Positions 7,709-15,475 of a stretch of 27,124 nucleotides of DNA are shown here, in pieces (position 1 is the stretch's first letter; the number at the start of each line of letters is the position of its first letter). The notes beneath the pieces were generated by a model. That model made no database searches. It had not been told where the DNA came from and was given only the letters and a program-made list of their open reading frames with translations. Position numbers and translations under genes: made by a program. The stretch is from Coriobacteriales bacterium. GTDB lineage: Bacteria; Actinomycetota; Coriobacteriia; Coriobacteriales; UBA8131. Where the stretch lies: positions 1 through 27,124 of the forward strand of contig JAISUQ010000099.1 of the NCBI GenBank assembly GCA_031272005.1. The letters run 5' to 3'.

Positions 7709-8398
7709 GCTGTCCAGGCCGTCCAGATACTCGGCGTTGATGTGCCGGGCGTCGCAGAATGGCTTGTTGTTGGACGCGCCGCAGCGGCACAGTGTATAAC
7801 GGTTGCGCAACTCGTACTGCTCGCCTTGTGCGGAGATCAGCGGGATGCCACCCTGTACATACAGCGGCGCGCTGACGCCGCGCTCCGGGTCCTGAAGGAT
7901 GGAAATCCGGGGCTCCAGTTCCGGCTCGATGAGCTTGCCGTTGTCGGTCTTGTCGTGCTGTTCCAGGCGACCGGCCGGACATTCCACGGCAGCCAGGATG
8001 GCGTCTGCGCGTTCGGCGGGGTCGTCGCTTTCCTCGGTCAGCGTCCAGACCTCCTTGCCGGAACGGTGGCAGAAGCGGGCAAAGGCGCAGCGGTTGTCGT
8101 CGAGCAGCTGCAAGGTGGGGCCGTCCCAGACCTCCACACGTTCGGCAAAAGGCAGGGTCGAGGCAACTTCGCTGCCATTGAAGCCGGCGGCGACGTGCGA
8201 ACCATCACAAAACGGCGCGTTCTTGGACTGCCCGCAGCGGCACAGCGCGTACTGCTGAGGGTCCTTTGGCGCGAACTCGCGCCCCTGCTGGTACTCACGA
8301 TGCTGCCCAGCGCTGACCATCACCTTCTCATCCAGCGGCACACCCCCGCTGACCAGGTACGGTCCGTCTTCCAGAATGGTGATCTTGCTGTCGCCCAT
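7700..8398 (-). CDS. CDGSH iron-sulfur protein with two CDGSH motifs and a Fer4_19-like middle domain
   Basis: A 232 aa soluble protein. The first CDGSH finger has C53, C55, C64 and H68 (CRCGQSKNAPFCDGSH), a complete three-Cys one-His [2Fe-2S] site. The second has C204, C206, C215 and H219 (CRCGASNNKPFCDARH), where Gly-Ser is replaced by Ala-Arg but the ligands remain. Between them, residues about 85-145 (CAFARFCHRSG ... VECPAGRL, with C104, C110, C140) resemble the divergent 4Fe-4S Fer4_19 domain often paired with CDGSH. Family members are thought to carry electrons or sense redox state; the specific role is unknown. ATG at 8398 is preceded by AAGGGAG. It is transcribed alone, with TATAAT at 8456-8461. 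Confidence 0.9.
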   Translation of the reverse strand: MGDSKITILEDGPYLVSGGVPLDEKVMVSAGQHREYQQGREFAPKDPQQYALCRCGQSKNAPFCDGSHVAAGFNGSEVASTLPFAERVEVWDGPTLQLLDDNRCAFARFCHRSGKEVWTLTEESDDPAERADAILAAVECPAGRLEQHDKTDNGKLIEPELEPRISILQDPERGVSAPLYVQGGIPLISAQGEQYELRNRYTLCRCGASNNKPFCDARHINAEYLDGLDSPS

Positions 8399-8455
8399 GA
8401 CACACTCCCTTGCTCGATTGGCAACCAGGACGCCCTATTGCGTCGCCCAGTAAGG

Positions 8456-8461
8456 ATTATA
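8456..8461 (-). promoter_or_regulatory. Probable -10 box of the CDGSH gene
   Basis: A consensus TATAAT on the minus strand, about 58 bases before the ATG and in the gap after the acyl-CoA synthetase gene. No clear -35 was found. The GC-rich stem upstream (GCGCGCC near 8475 with GGCGCGC near 8525) may separate the two units. Confidence 0.45.
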
Positions 8462-8552
8462 CAGCTATACGGAGAGACGCGCGCCGCCACACCATCCCAG
8501 CCCCCATCCACCGTGTTGCTGGCGCGCGCCGTTGGCGGCCGCCAGGGGCAGT

Positions 8553-10259
8553 TCACTCCTGCCACTGGCCGCCTTCGTCTTCGGTGCGGATTTGGGCGCG
8601 TTTGATCTTGCCGCCGATGGTCTTGGGCAGCTCGGCCACGTATTCCACGATGCGCGGGTACTTGAAAGGCGCGGTGACCGCTTTCACGTGCTCCTGCAGC
8701 TCGCGGGTCAGCTCGTCGGAGGGCTCAAAACCGCGTGCCAGCACGATGGTCGCCTTGACCACGTTGCCGCGCACCTCATCCGGAGCGGCGGTGATGGCGC
8801 ACTCCAACACGGCTGGGTGCGCTACCAGCGCGCTTTCCACCTCAAACGGCCCGATACGGTAACCGCTGCACTTGATGACGTCGTCGTTGCGGCCCACGAA
8901 AGTGTAGTAGCCGTCCGGGTCGCGCCAGGCCACATCATGCAAGTCGTAGTACTCACCGCCCACGGCTTCGGCGGTCTGCTCGGGATTCTTGTAGTAACCC
9001 ACAAACAACCCCGGCGGCCAACACTGCTTGAGGCCGGTGACGCAGATGCTGCCCTCCTCGCCGTCCTCCGTCAGTTGGCCTGCGCTGTTCAACAGTTGGA
9101 TATTGAGCAGCGGTGAGGGTTTGCCCATCGAGCCGGGGCGCGGTTCGACCCAGGGGAAGGTGGCCAGCAGCACCGGCCCCTCGCTCTGGCCAAAACCCTC
9201 GCGGATAAGTTTGCCGGTGGCCGCCTGCCAGCGCTCGGTGACGTCGGCGTTGAGCGGTTCGCCAGCGGTGGTGAAGTTGGCCACGCTGGACAGGTCGAAC
9301 TGTGAGAGGTCCTCCTGGAGCATGAAACGGTACATGGTGGGTGGCACACAGAAGGTGGTGACCTGGTAGCGGCTGATGCGCTCCAACAGGTTGTGCGGGT
9401 TGAAACGGCCAATCGAATCGTAGGCGAAGATGCAGGCTCCGGCAATCCACTGGCCGTAAATCTTGCCCCAGCCGAACTTGGCCCAGCCGCTGTCGGTGAC
9501 TGAGCAATGCAGCTTGTTTTCCTGCACCTGTTGCCAATATTTGGCCGTGATGATATGGCCCAGCGGGTGGGCGAAGTTGTGCATGCACATCTTGGCCAGT
9601 CCGGTGGTTCCAGAGGTAAAGTAAATGAGCATGATATCATCATTGCTGGTCGCCGCCGCGCCCGTGGGACGCTGCCAGGCCTCGGAAGCCTGCGCCACCA
9701 GGGAATGCCAGGACAGCTTCTCCGCTGCCGCTTCCGCGCCCGGTATCTCGGATTGCTCCACCACAATCTGCAGCTGCAGGGCGGGACAATCCGGCACGGC
9801 GCCGGCCAGCTGGGCCTGGACGTAGTCGTCATCAATGGCCACCACCGCCTTGGCACCGGAGGCATTCAACCGATAGACGATGTCCTTGGTCGTCAGTTGG
9901 GTGGTGGCCGGGATGATGGTGGCACCCAGCTTGCACAGCGCCGTGGCCGTCACCCAGTACTCCCAGCGCTGGCGCAACAGGCACAGCACGATGTCACCCT
10001 TGGCGATGCCCAGCCCACTCAAAGCGTTGGCCAGCCGGTTGGAAAGTGCGGAGATGTCGGAGAAGGTCAGGGTCTTCTCCGCACCGTTATCATCACACCA
10101 GAGCAGGGCGCGCTTGTCTGGCTCCACCTGTGCCCATTCGTCTACCACGTCATAGGCGAAGTTGAAGTCCTCGGGCACGTTGATTTGGAAGTTCTCGAAG
10201 AAGTCCTGGTAGCTGTCAAATTCGATGCGTGGGCAGTATTTGTTGAGGATATGGTTCAT
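8553..10259 (-). CDS. AMP-binding acyl-CoA synthetase (acetyl-/medium-chain acyl-CoA synthetase type)
   Basis: Member of the ANL superfamily: it activates a carboxylic acid with ATP to an acyl-adenylate and passes it to CoA. In the 568 aa protein, the phosphate-binding loop TSGTTGLAK is at residues 215-223 (Ala replaces the usual Pro). FTTAGEPLN and the adenylate-binding GFGQSE follow, then DVAWRDPDGYYTFVGRNDDVIK at the domain hinge. The C-terminal catalytic Lys is in TIGGKIKR (K551). The overall sequence resembles medium-chain (ACSM/COG0365) synthetases more than classic Acs, so the substrate may be a short, branched or aromatic acid. Its ATG lies 3 bases after an XRE-cupin regulator, so the two are co-transcribed. 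It may work with the nearby 2-oxoacid:ferredoxin oxidoreductase (inference). Confidence 0.9.
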   Translation of the reverse strand: MNHILNKYCPRIEFDSYQDFFENFQINVPEDFNFAYDVVDEWAQVEPDKRALLWCDDNGAEKTLTFSDISALSNRLANALSGLGIAKGDIVLCLLRQRWEYWVTATALCKLGATIIPATTQLTTKDIVYRLNASGAKAVVAIDDDYVQAQLAGAVPDCPALQLQIVVEQSEIPGAEAAAEKLSWHSLVAQASEAWQRPTGAAATSNDDIMLIYFTSGTTGLAKMCMHNFAHPLGHIITAKYWQQVQENKLHCSVTDSGWAKFGWGKIYGQWIAGACIFAYDSIGRFNPHNLLERISRYQVTTFCVPPTMYRFMLQEDLSQFDLSSVANFTTAGEPLNADVTERWQAATGKLIREGFGQSEGPVLLATFPWVEPRPGSMGKPSPLLNIQLLNSAGQLTEDGEEGSICVTGLKQCWPPGLFVGYYKNPEQTAEAVGGEYYDLHDVAWRDPDGYYTFVGRNDDVIKCSGYRIGPFEVESALVAHPAVLECAITAAPDEVRGNVVKATIVLARGFEPSDELTRELQEHVKAVTAPFKYPRIVEYVAELPKTIGGKIKRAQIRTEDEGGQWQE

Positions 10260-10262
10260 TGC

Positions 10263-10823
10263 TCACTCCGTTATCATCGTCACGAAGACCGCCGGTTCGC
10301 TGCCGCCGCAGCGCTGGCCATGCGGAATCTGGGGGTTGAAGTAGACGCTGTCGCCCACATTGAGCTCGATCTCGCGGTCGGCGAAGACCAGTATCATGGT
10401 GCCCTGGGTGACGTAGTTGAACTCCTGGCCGCCATGGGTGACCAGCTCGGCCGGCTCATCGGTTGGATCCAAGGTCACCAACAGCGGCTGCATCACCTTG
10501 TGGGCATAGTTGTAGGCCAGATCCTGGAAGTGATAGCCCGGGAAGCGGTCGACGACCTGGCCATGGCCGGCCCGCACCACCTGGAAGGTATCCAAATGCC
10601 CGGTGCCGCCGGTCAACAATACGGCCATGTCTACGTGACAGACGCTGGCGATGTGCATCAGTGCTGAGGCTGGTACGTCGTAGCCGGTCTCCTCAAAGCC
10701 CTTGTAGGTCTGAAGGTCTATCCCCAACTTGGCGGCGAACTCCTCCTGGCTGTAGCCGCAGGCATCGCGCAAGCCGGCGATGCGTTGGCCTAACTCCGCA
10801 AAGGGTGTGCTGTTGTCGCTCAT
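10263..10823 (-). CDS. XRE-family regulator with C-terminal cupin domain
   Basis: A 186 aa transcription factor. Residues about 8-64 are a helix-turn-helix (LRDACGYSQEEFAAKLGIDLQTYKG). Residues about 110-180 form a cupin barrel (HGGQEFNYVTQGTMILVF ... GDSVYFNPQIPHG) that usually binds a small ligand. The gene ends 3 bases before the acyl-CoA synthetase and is its probable local regulator. In this family the cupin often senses the substrate or product of the neighbouring enzyme, so a carboxylic acid or acyl-CoA effector is plausible (inference). It begins 67 bases after ilvN, so read-through from ilvBN is possible. Confidence 0.9.
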   Translation of the reverse strand: MSDNSTPFAELGQRIAGLRDACGYSQEEFAAKLGIDLQTYKGFEETGYDVPASALMHIASVCHVDMAVLLTGGTGHLDTFQVVRAGHGQVVDRFPGYHFQDLAYNYAHKVMQPLLVTLDPTDEPAELVTHGGQEFNYVTQGTMILVFADREIELNVGDSVYFNPQIPHGQRCGGSEPAVFVTMITE

Positions 10824-10889
10824 GATGATCCTTTCTGCCTGGTTGCATTGATTGCTGATTTGTTTATCCCACCTGCGTCCCTCACCTGC

Positions 10890-11384
10890 TCAACCCCTTG
10901 ATATGGCGATAACGCCGGTGCGGATGGTCTCCTTGATGCCGAAGCCGCGCAGCAGATCCTCGATGCCTTTGATCTTGGCCTCGTCGCCGGTGACTTCGAT
11001 GGTCAGGGCGGCTTTGCCCACATCGACCACCTTGGCCCTGAAGATGTTGGCGATCTCGATGATCTCGGAGCGTTGCTCGGCCGGGGCGTTGACCTTGATC
11101 AGCACCAGCTCGCGCTCGATGGCGTTCTCATCGGTCAGATCGACGATCTTGTGCACGTCGATGAGTTTGTGCAGCTGCTTGGTCAACTGCTCGAAGGCGG
11201 TATCCGAGGTGACCATGATCACCGTGATGCGTGAGAGCGTGGCATCCTCCGTGGGACCCACCGACAATGATTCGATGTTGAAGCCGCGCCTGGAGATGAG
11301 GCCGGAGACCCGGCTGAGCACACCGGAGCGGTTAGCGACCAGGATGGAGAGGATGCGGCGTTGGCTGTTTGTGTCTGCGCTCAT
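10890..11384 (-). CDS. ilvN: Acetolactate synthase small (regulatory) subunit
   Basis: Regulatory subunit (164 aa) of acetohydroxyacid synthase, which binds valine through its ACT domain and activates the catalytic subunit. The N-terminal ACT domain is typical (RRILSILVANRSGVLSRVSGLISRRGFNIESLSVG). The C-terminal domain contains ELVLIKVNAPAEQRSEI and ends in a short tail. The ATG overlaps the ilvB TGA stop (ATGA, 11381-11384), so translation is coupled. The ORF's length and both domains match the ilvN/ilvH family. Confidence 0.96.
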   Translation of the reverse strand: MSADTNSQRRILSILVANRSGVLSRVSGLISRRGFNIESLSVGPTEDATLSRITVIMVTSDTAFEQLTKQLHKLIDVHKIVDLTDENAIERELVLIKVNAPAEQRSEIIEIANIFRAKVVDVGKAALTIEVTGDEAKIKGIEDLLRGFGIKETIRTGVIAISRG

Positions 11385-13240
11385 TTGGCCTCCTCCTTAG
11401 CAGCAGCCCGATGGGCAAGCATCCAGGCCGAAGCCTGACGGTCGTCCTGCTCACACCAGTCCTTGCCGTCGATCATATCGTCCAGTGCGCCGATGTTCAC
11501 CGCGCCAATCACCGCATCCAGCGGCGAGCCGGGCGCCAACATCGGGAAGACATCCTCGTCGCAGTCGATGCGCACCTCCAGCAGCGCCGGCCCCTCGCTG
11601 GCCAGCAGCCATTGCAGCGCCGCTTCCACATCCTCCGGCTGCGTCACCCGCTGAGCGGTCCAGCTGTAGGCTTCAGCCAGTTTGACGAAGTTGGGATTGT
11701 CCTCCAAAAGCGAAGCCGAGTAGCGTTTGTCGTAGAACAGCTGCTGCCACTGATGCACCATCCCCAGCGCCGAGTTGTTCAGCAGCAGCACCTTGACGTC
11801 AGCGCCGCTTACGGCGGCCGTGGCCATCTCCTGGCTGTTCATCTGCAGCGAGCCGTCGCCGGCCACGCAGAGCACCAGCTTGTCCGGGCAGGCCAGCTTG
11901 GCGCCGATGGCTGCCGGCAATCCATAGCCCATGGTGCCCAAACCGCCGCTGGTGAGGAAGCTGCGCGGCAGCTCGCGTTGGATATGCTGCGCCGCCCACA
12001 TCTGATGCTGGCCGACCTCGGTGGTGACGATGGATGCGGCTGGGTCGAGCAATTCGGAGAGACGATCCAGTACACCCTCCGGGGCGATGCTGCCGGTCGG
12101 AGTGGCCAGGCCGGGATGGTAGAAGGGGTGATCGGCCTGCCAGATGGCGATCTGCGCCAGCCAGTCCGCCGTGCGCGGGGTGTGGGCCAACTTGCGCAGC
12201 TGCTCGCTCAGGGCGGCCAGGATGCCCTTGGCGTCGCCGACGATGGGCACCTCGCTGGCTCGGTTCTTGCCGATCTCCGCCGGATCGATGTCGATATGCA
12301 CCACATTGGCCTCGCGAGCAAAGCTGGCCAGCCGCCCGGTGTCGCGGTCGGAGAAGCGCGCGCCCACGGCGATGACCAGATCGGCAGCGCTGACGGCATA
12401 GTTGGCATACTTCGAGCCGTGCATGCCAAACATCCCCAGGTTCAACGGGCTGGATGCCGGATAAGCGCCTTTGCCCAGCAGCGTGGTGACCACCGGCGCC
12501 TGGATCAGCTCGGCCAATTCGGCCAGCTCTGGCGAGGCACCGGAGGCGATGATGCCGCCACCGGCGTAAATCAGCGGCCTGGTGGCATCGGTTATCATGC
12601 TGGCCGCCTGGCGGATCTGGCGGGGATTGCCCTTCAACGTGGGTTTATAGGAGGGCATGTTGACCTCGTCTGGGTAGGTGAAGTGCAGCTCGGCAGCGGC
12701 GATGTCGGAGGGCACGTCAATCAGCACCGGACCAGGGCGGCCGGAGTTGGCCAGATAGAAGGCCTCGCGCAGGGTGCGCGGCAGATCCGCCACGTCCTGG
12801 AGCAGGTAGCTGTGCTTGACGATGGGCATGGTGATGCCGGTGATGTCGGACTCCTGGAAGGCATCCGTGCCGATGACCGAACTGGACACCTGGCCGCAAA
12901 TCACCACCAGCGGCACGCTGTCCATATAGGCGGTGGCGATGCCAGTGACGGTGTTGGTGGCACCCGGCCCGGAGGTCACCACCACCACACCGGTACGCCC
13001 GCTGGCCCTGGCGTAGCCGTCGGCCTCATGCACAGCGCCCTGCTCGTGGCGGGCCAGGATATGGCGAATCTGCTGGGAGTCGTAAAGCGCATCGTAAATC
13101 TGCAGCGCCTGGCCGCCGGGGTAGCCGAAGATCAGCTCGACCCCCTCGGCCTCCAGCGCCGCCACAATGGCCTGGGCCCCGCTCATCAGCTGGCCGCCGG
13201 CCGCCTCATCGCTCTGAACTGTCTTTCCTGCCTTGCCCAT
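11381..13240 (-). CDS. ilvB: Acetolactate synthase large (catalytic) subunit
   Basis: TPP- and FAD-dependent enzyme (619 aa) that condenses two pyruvates, or pyruvate and 2-oxobutanoate, at the start of valine, leucine and isoleucine synthesis. Visible motifs are GYPGG with the following DALY, the catalytic-Glu segment HEQGAVHEADGYARASG, and the C-terminal TPP motif GDGSLQMNSQE ending in LLNNSALGM. The ATG at 13240 follows AGAAAGGAT; Met19 (LMSGAQAIV) is a later alternative. The extra 18 residues make the N-terminus slightly long. The gene lies about 120 bases downstream of an attenuator, and the ilvB-ilvN pair is translationally coupled. Identification is secure. Confidence 0.97.
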   Translation of the reverse strand: MGKAGKTVQSDEAAGGQLMSGAQAIVAALEAEGVELIFGYPGGQALQIYDALYDSQQIRHILARHEQGAVHEADGYARASGRTGVVVVTSGPGATNTVTGIATAYMDSVPLVVICGQVSSSVIGTDAFQESDITGITMPIVKHSYLLQDVADLPRTLREAFYLANSGRPGPVLIDVPSDIAAAELHFTYPDEVNMPSYKPTLKGNPRQIRQAASMITDATRPLIYAGGGIIASGASPELAELAELIQAPVVTTLLGKGAYPASSPLNLGMFGMHGSKYANYAVSAADLVIAVGARFSDRDTGRLASFAREANVVHIDIDPAEIGKNRASEVPIVGDAKGILAALSEQLRKLAHTPRTADWLAQIAIWQADHPFYHPGLATPTGSIAPEGVLDRLSELLDPAASIVTTEVGQHQMWAAQHIQRELPRSFLTSGGLGTMGYGLPAAIGAKLACPDKLVLCVAGDGSLQMNSQEMATAAVSGADVKVLLLNNSALGMVHQWQQLFYDKRYSASLLEDNPNFVKLAEAYSWTAQRVTQPEDVEAALQWLLASEGPALLEVRIDCDEDVFPMLAPGSPLDAVIGAVNIGALDDMIDGKDWCEQDDRQASAWMLAHRAAAKEEAK

Positions 13241-13363
13241 CGCTACCGTATCCTTTCTCAGGTGACCAATCTGGTTGGCGCCCCTCGCTCAGCGCCAGCG
13301 GCCACTCCATCTTCTCCCACTCTCGCCAGGGGAACACTCCCCATTCTCTCTCGCCAGACCACT

Positions 13364-13397
13364 AAAAAAGCCCTGTGCAGCAAGTTGCATCAGGACC
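13364..13397 (-). terminator. Intrinsic terminator (attenuator) in the ilvBN leader
   Basis: On the minus strand the arm GTCCTG-A-TGCA is followed by the loop ACTTGC, the arm TGCA-CAGGGC and a run of six T (13364-13369). The stem has one bulged A and one wobble pair. It lies after a long structured leader and about 120 bases before ilvB, so it is best read as a conditional terminator. Confidence 0.8.
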
Positions 13398-13399
13398 TC

Positions 13400-13655
13400 T
13401 GGTGGCCGGAGGACCGCAGGCATTCCCAGCCTGCGCCATCCAAACGACAGATAACGGTGTCACCGATTCAACTTACTGACCGCCTGTGCCGCACCGAAGG
13501 TCTTCCGGTGGTACAGGCAACGTTCATGTCGAATTGCTCGGAGGTGGCTTTCGGGCCGTCCACCGTTGGCTCGCAGCAGCCGCCAACTCTCTTAAGATGG
13601 ATTGCTCCCTACTCTTCCTCGTCAACGCATTTACTTTCGATATTCGCTTAACAGC
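13400..13655 (-). promoter_or_regulatory. T-box-like leader upstream of ilvBN
   Basis: The minus-strand leader has the landmarks of T-box stem I. GACGAGGAAGAGTA is at 13610-13623, and AAGAGAG follows. A distal arm, GTTGGC ... GCGAGCCAAC, is at 13565-13587, then the hairpin GGTGG...CCACC. GAGCAATTCGAC follows in the specifier position, with GCGTT/AACGT closing the base. GGTGACACCGTTATC follows at about 13450-13465, like the stem III region. T-box RNAs bind uncharged tRNA and prevent termination. I could not recognise a good AGGGTGGNACC T-box; GGATGGCGCAG near 13430-13440 is the nearest. Nor could I fix the specifier codon (ATT, isoleucine, is one candidate). Expected ligand: a branched-chain tRNA. 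Confidence 0.7.
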
Positions 13656-13656
13656 C

Positions 13657-13684
13657 AGAATACCCCTTTGCGCCAAACTGTCAA
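13657..13684 (-). promoter_or_regulatory. Sigma-70-type promoter of the ilvBN leader
   Basis: TTGACA (13679-13684), a 16-base spacer and TATTCT (13657-13662) on the minus strand make the best complete promoter in the window. Transcription would start near 13650, directly before the T-box-like leader. Confidence 0.75.
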
Positions 13685-13880
13685 GTGAGAATACCTGCCT
13701 GGGTCAAAGATACCGGAGGCACTGGGCGTGGAAACGCTGGGCTGGACGCCGAGCAGGACGCCGGGTTGCGGAAATCAGGCGCAAACATCAGTTTGTGGCT
13801 ATTTGCGCAGGATACCCGTATGTTTAACCCGTCTCGCAAACATGAAGGTTGCAAAATCCAGAGAGGGCGCTTGAGAATCC

Positions 13881-14108
13881 ATGTCGCAAACAGACAGTTT
13901 CCAGATTTTTCGTGAAAGGCTGCGCTGGCGTATCCGGGCACTGCGACATGAATGTGGCTATTCGCAGGAGCAACTGGGAGAACTGATTGGGCTGGACCGC
14001 GTCTCCATCGGCTATATCGAACAGGGTCGGCGTACCCCCAGTCTGCAGACCCTGTTCAATCTGGCCATCGCCTTCGGCATCGACATCAGCGACCTGTTCG
14101 ACTGCTGA
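13881..14108 (+). CDS. Small XRE-family helix-turn-helix protein
   Basis: A 75-residue protein that is almost entirely one Cro/CI helix-turn-helix: RIRALRHECGYSQEQLGELIGLDRVSIGYIEQGRRTPSLQTLFNLAIAF, at about residues 17-66. The ATG is weakly supported by GAGAGGG some 13 bases upstream. It is the only plus-strand gene between the LuxR gene and xth, lies divergent to ilvBN and convergent with the oxidoreductase gamma gene. No partner gene, toxin or phage gene is adjacent, so its target is unknown. The 190 bases before it (13690-13880) hold no feature I recognise. Confidence 0.75.
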   Translation: MSQTDSFQIFRERLRWRIRALRHECGYSQEQLGELIGLDRVSIGYIEQGRRTPSLQTLFNLAIAFGIDISDLFDC

Positions 14109-14175
14109 TGGGTTGGCGGATTGTCGGGCGTGCAATCCCCCCGCGCACCCAACAACCCGCCAGTCAGCAGTTTTT

Positions 14176-14727
14176 TCAGCAGGCTGAAGCGGTCCAGGCT
14201 TCGCCTATCTCCAAAGCGCGTTTGTTGGCCTCGGCCAAATCGGCATGCTTGGCGGATACGGACTTGTCGATGGCCTGTTTGCAAACATCCTCGGTGGAGA
14301 AGCCGGTAGCTGCCAATAGCTTTCCAACCAGAATCACGTTGGCCAGGCCTTTCAAGCCGTTCTCCTCTGCCAAAGAGGTAGCCGGGACGGTGTAGTATTC
14401 GATGTCGCGGCGCATGGTGCAGGCGCCGACCATCGAGGAGTCCACCACTACAACGCCACCCGGTACCACATCGCCCACAAAACGCTCGTAGGAAGGCAGG
14501 TTCATGGCGATGAGGGCGTCCGGCTCGGTGACCAACGGCGAGCCGATGGGCTCATCGGAGAGGCAAACACTGCAGTTGGCGGTGCCGCCACGCATCTCTG
14601 GCCCGTAGGAGGGCAGCCAGCTGATTTCGCGGCCGTCCAGCAGACCGGCGTAGGCGATGATCTTGCCGGCGAACAGGATGCCCTGACCGCCAAAGCCGGC
14701 CAGCATGATGTTGAGGTCTTTAGCCAT
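14176..14727 (-). CDS. 2-oxoacid:ferredoxin oxidoreductase, gamma subunit
   Basis: Third subunit (183 aa) of a 2-oxoacid:acceptor oxidoreductase that oxidatively decarboxylates 2-oxoacids to acyl-CoA with reduction of ferredoxin. The family start LAGFGGQGILFAGKIIA is at residues 9-25, followed by SYGPEMRGGTANCSV and PDALIAMNLPSYERF, all characteristic of the POR/KOR gamma domain. Its ATG overlaps the beta-subunit TAA by 8 bases, so the subunits are translationally coupled. The last gene of the cluster; it converges on the small XRE gene 68 bases away. Substrate (branched-chain 2-oxoacid or 2-oxoglutarate) follows from the alpha subunit. Confidence 0.93.
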   Translation of the reverse strand: MAKDLNIMLAGFGGQGILFAGKIIAYAGLLDGREISWLPSYGPEMRGGTANCSVCLSDEPIGSPLVTEPDALIAMNLPSYERFVGDVVPGGVVVVDSSMVGACTMRRDIEYYTVPATSLAEENGLKGLANVILVGKLLAATGFSTEDVCKQAIDKSVSAKHADLAEANKRALEIGEAWTASAC

Positions 14728-15475
14728 TTGCCTTCACATCCTTGAACACTCCCAGCGGGTAATAGGGCAGCATGTTCTCGCGCAGCCAATCGAAGGCGGC
14801 CGTTGGGGTCATTCCCCAGTTGGTGGGGCAGGTGCAGACGACCTCGATGATGCTGTAGCCCAAGCCCTCAATCTGATACTCAAAGGCCTTCTTGATAGCT
14901 TTTTTGGCCTTGCGCACGTTGGCTGGCTTGTCCACCGTGACCCGCTCGGCCAAAGCCACGCCGTCCAGCGAGCTGAGCAGCTCACAGACCCGGATGGGAT
15001 AGCCGGCAGTGGCGACATCGCGGCCATAGGGCGAGGTCTGGGTGACCTGACCAGGCAGCGAGGTAGGGGCCATCTGGCCACCGGTCATGCCGTAGATGGC
15101 GTTGTTGATGAAGATGACGCTGATCTTCTCGCCCCGGGTGGCGGCATGCACGGTCTCGGCGATACCGATGGAGGCCAGATCGCCGTCACCCTGGTAGGTG
15201 AAGACAACATTCTCGGGACGGGCCCGCTTGATGCCGGTGGCCACCGCCGGGGCGCGACCGTGGGCGGCCTGGGCCATGTCACAGGCATAGAAGTCGTAAG
15301 CGGTGACGCTGCAGCCCACCGGGCAGACGCCCACGGTACGGCCCTCGATACCCAGCTCGTCGATGACCTCGGCCACCAGGCGCTGGACGATGCCATGCGT
15401 ACAACCCGGACAGTAGTTGGTGATAGCATCCGTCAGCGCCTTGGGGCGCTTAAACAGCACTGTTGGTTCGCTCAT
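14720..15475 (-). CDS. 2-oxoacid:ferredoxin oxidoreductase, beta (TPP-binding) subunit
   Basis: TPP-binding subunit (251 aa) of the VOR/KOR complex. The TPP/Mg motif begins with GDGDLASIG (residues 96-104) and ends with the Asn pair in FINNAIYGMTGGQ (residues 122-134). CPGCTHG near residue 22 and CPVGCS near residue 51 are the usual cysteine-containing segments. The frame is open further upstream to 15730, but that extension lies inside the alpha gene. The ATG at 15475 overlaps the alpha TGA (ATGA), and MSEPTVLFKRPKALTD gives a normal-length protein. The beta stop overlaps the gamma start. Confidence 0.95.
   Translation of the reverse strand: MSEPTVLFKRPKALTDAITNYCPGCTHGIVQRLVAEVIDELGIEGRTVGVCPVGCSVTAYDFYACDMAQAAHGRAPAVATGIKRARPENVVFTYQGDGDLASIGIAETVHAATRGEKISVIFINNAIYGMTGGQMAPTSLPGQVTQTSPYGRDVATAGYPIRVCELLSSLDGVALAERVTVDKPANVRKAKKAIKKAFEYQIEGLGYSIIEVVCTCPTNWGMTPTAAFDWLRENMLPYYPLGVFKDVKANG

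Noticed and set aside
13545..13563. T-box bulge sequence (GGTGGACGG) at this position
   Set aside because: It is part of a stem I hairpin (GGTGG pairs with CCACC) and lies too far from the terminator to be the antiterminator.
11369..13651. Long open frame opposite ilvB/ilvN on the plus strand
   Set aside because: It is a high-GC shadow of the strongly supported ilvB and ilvN genes; its translation has no recognisable motif.
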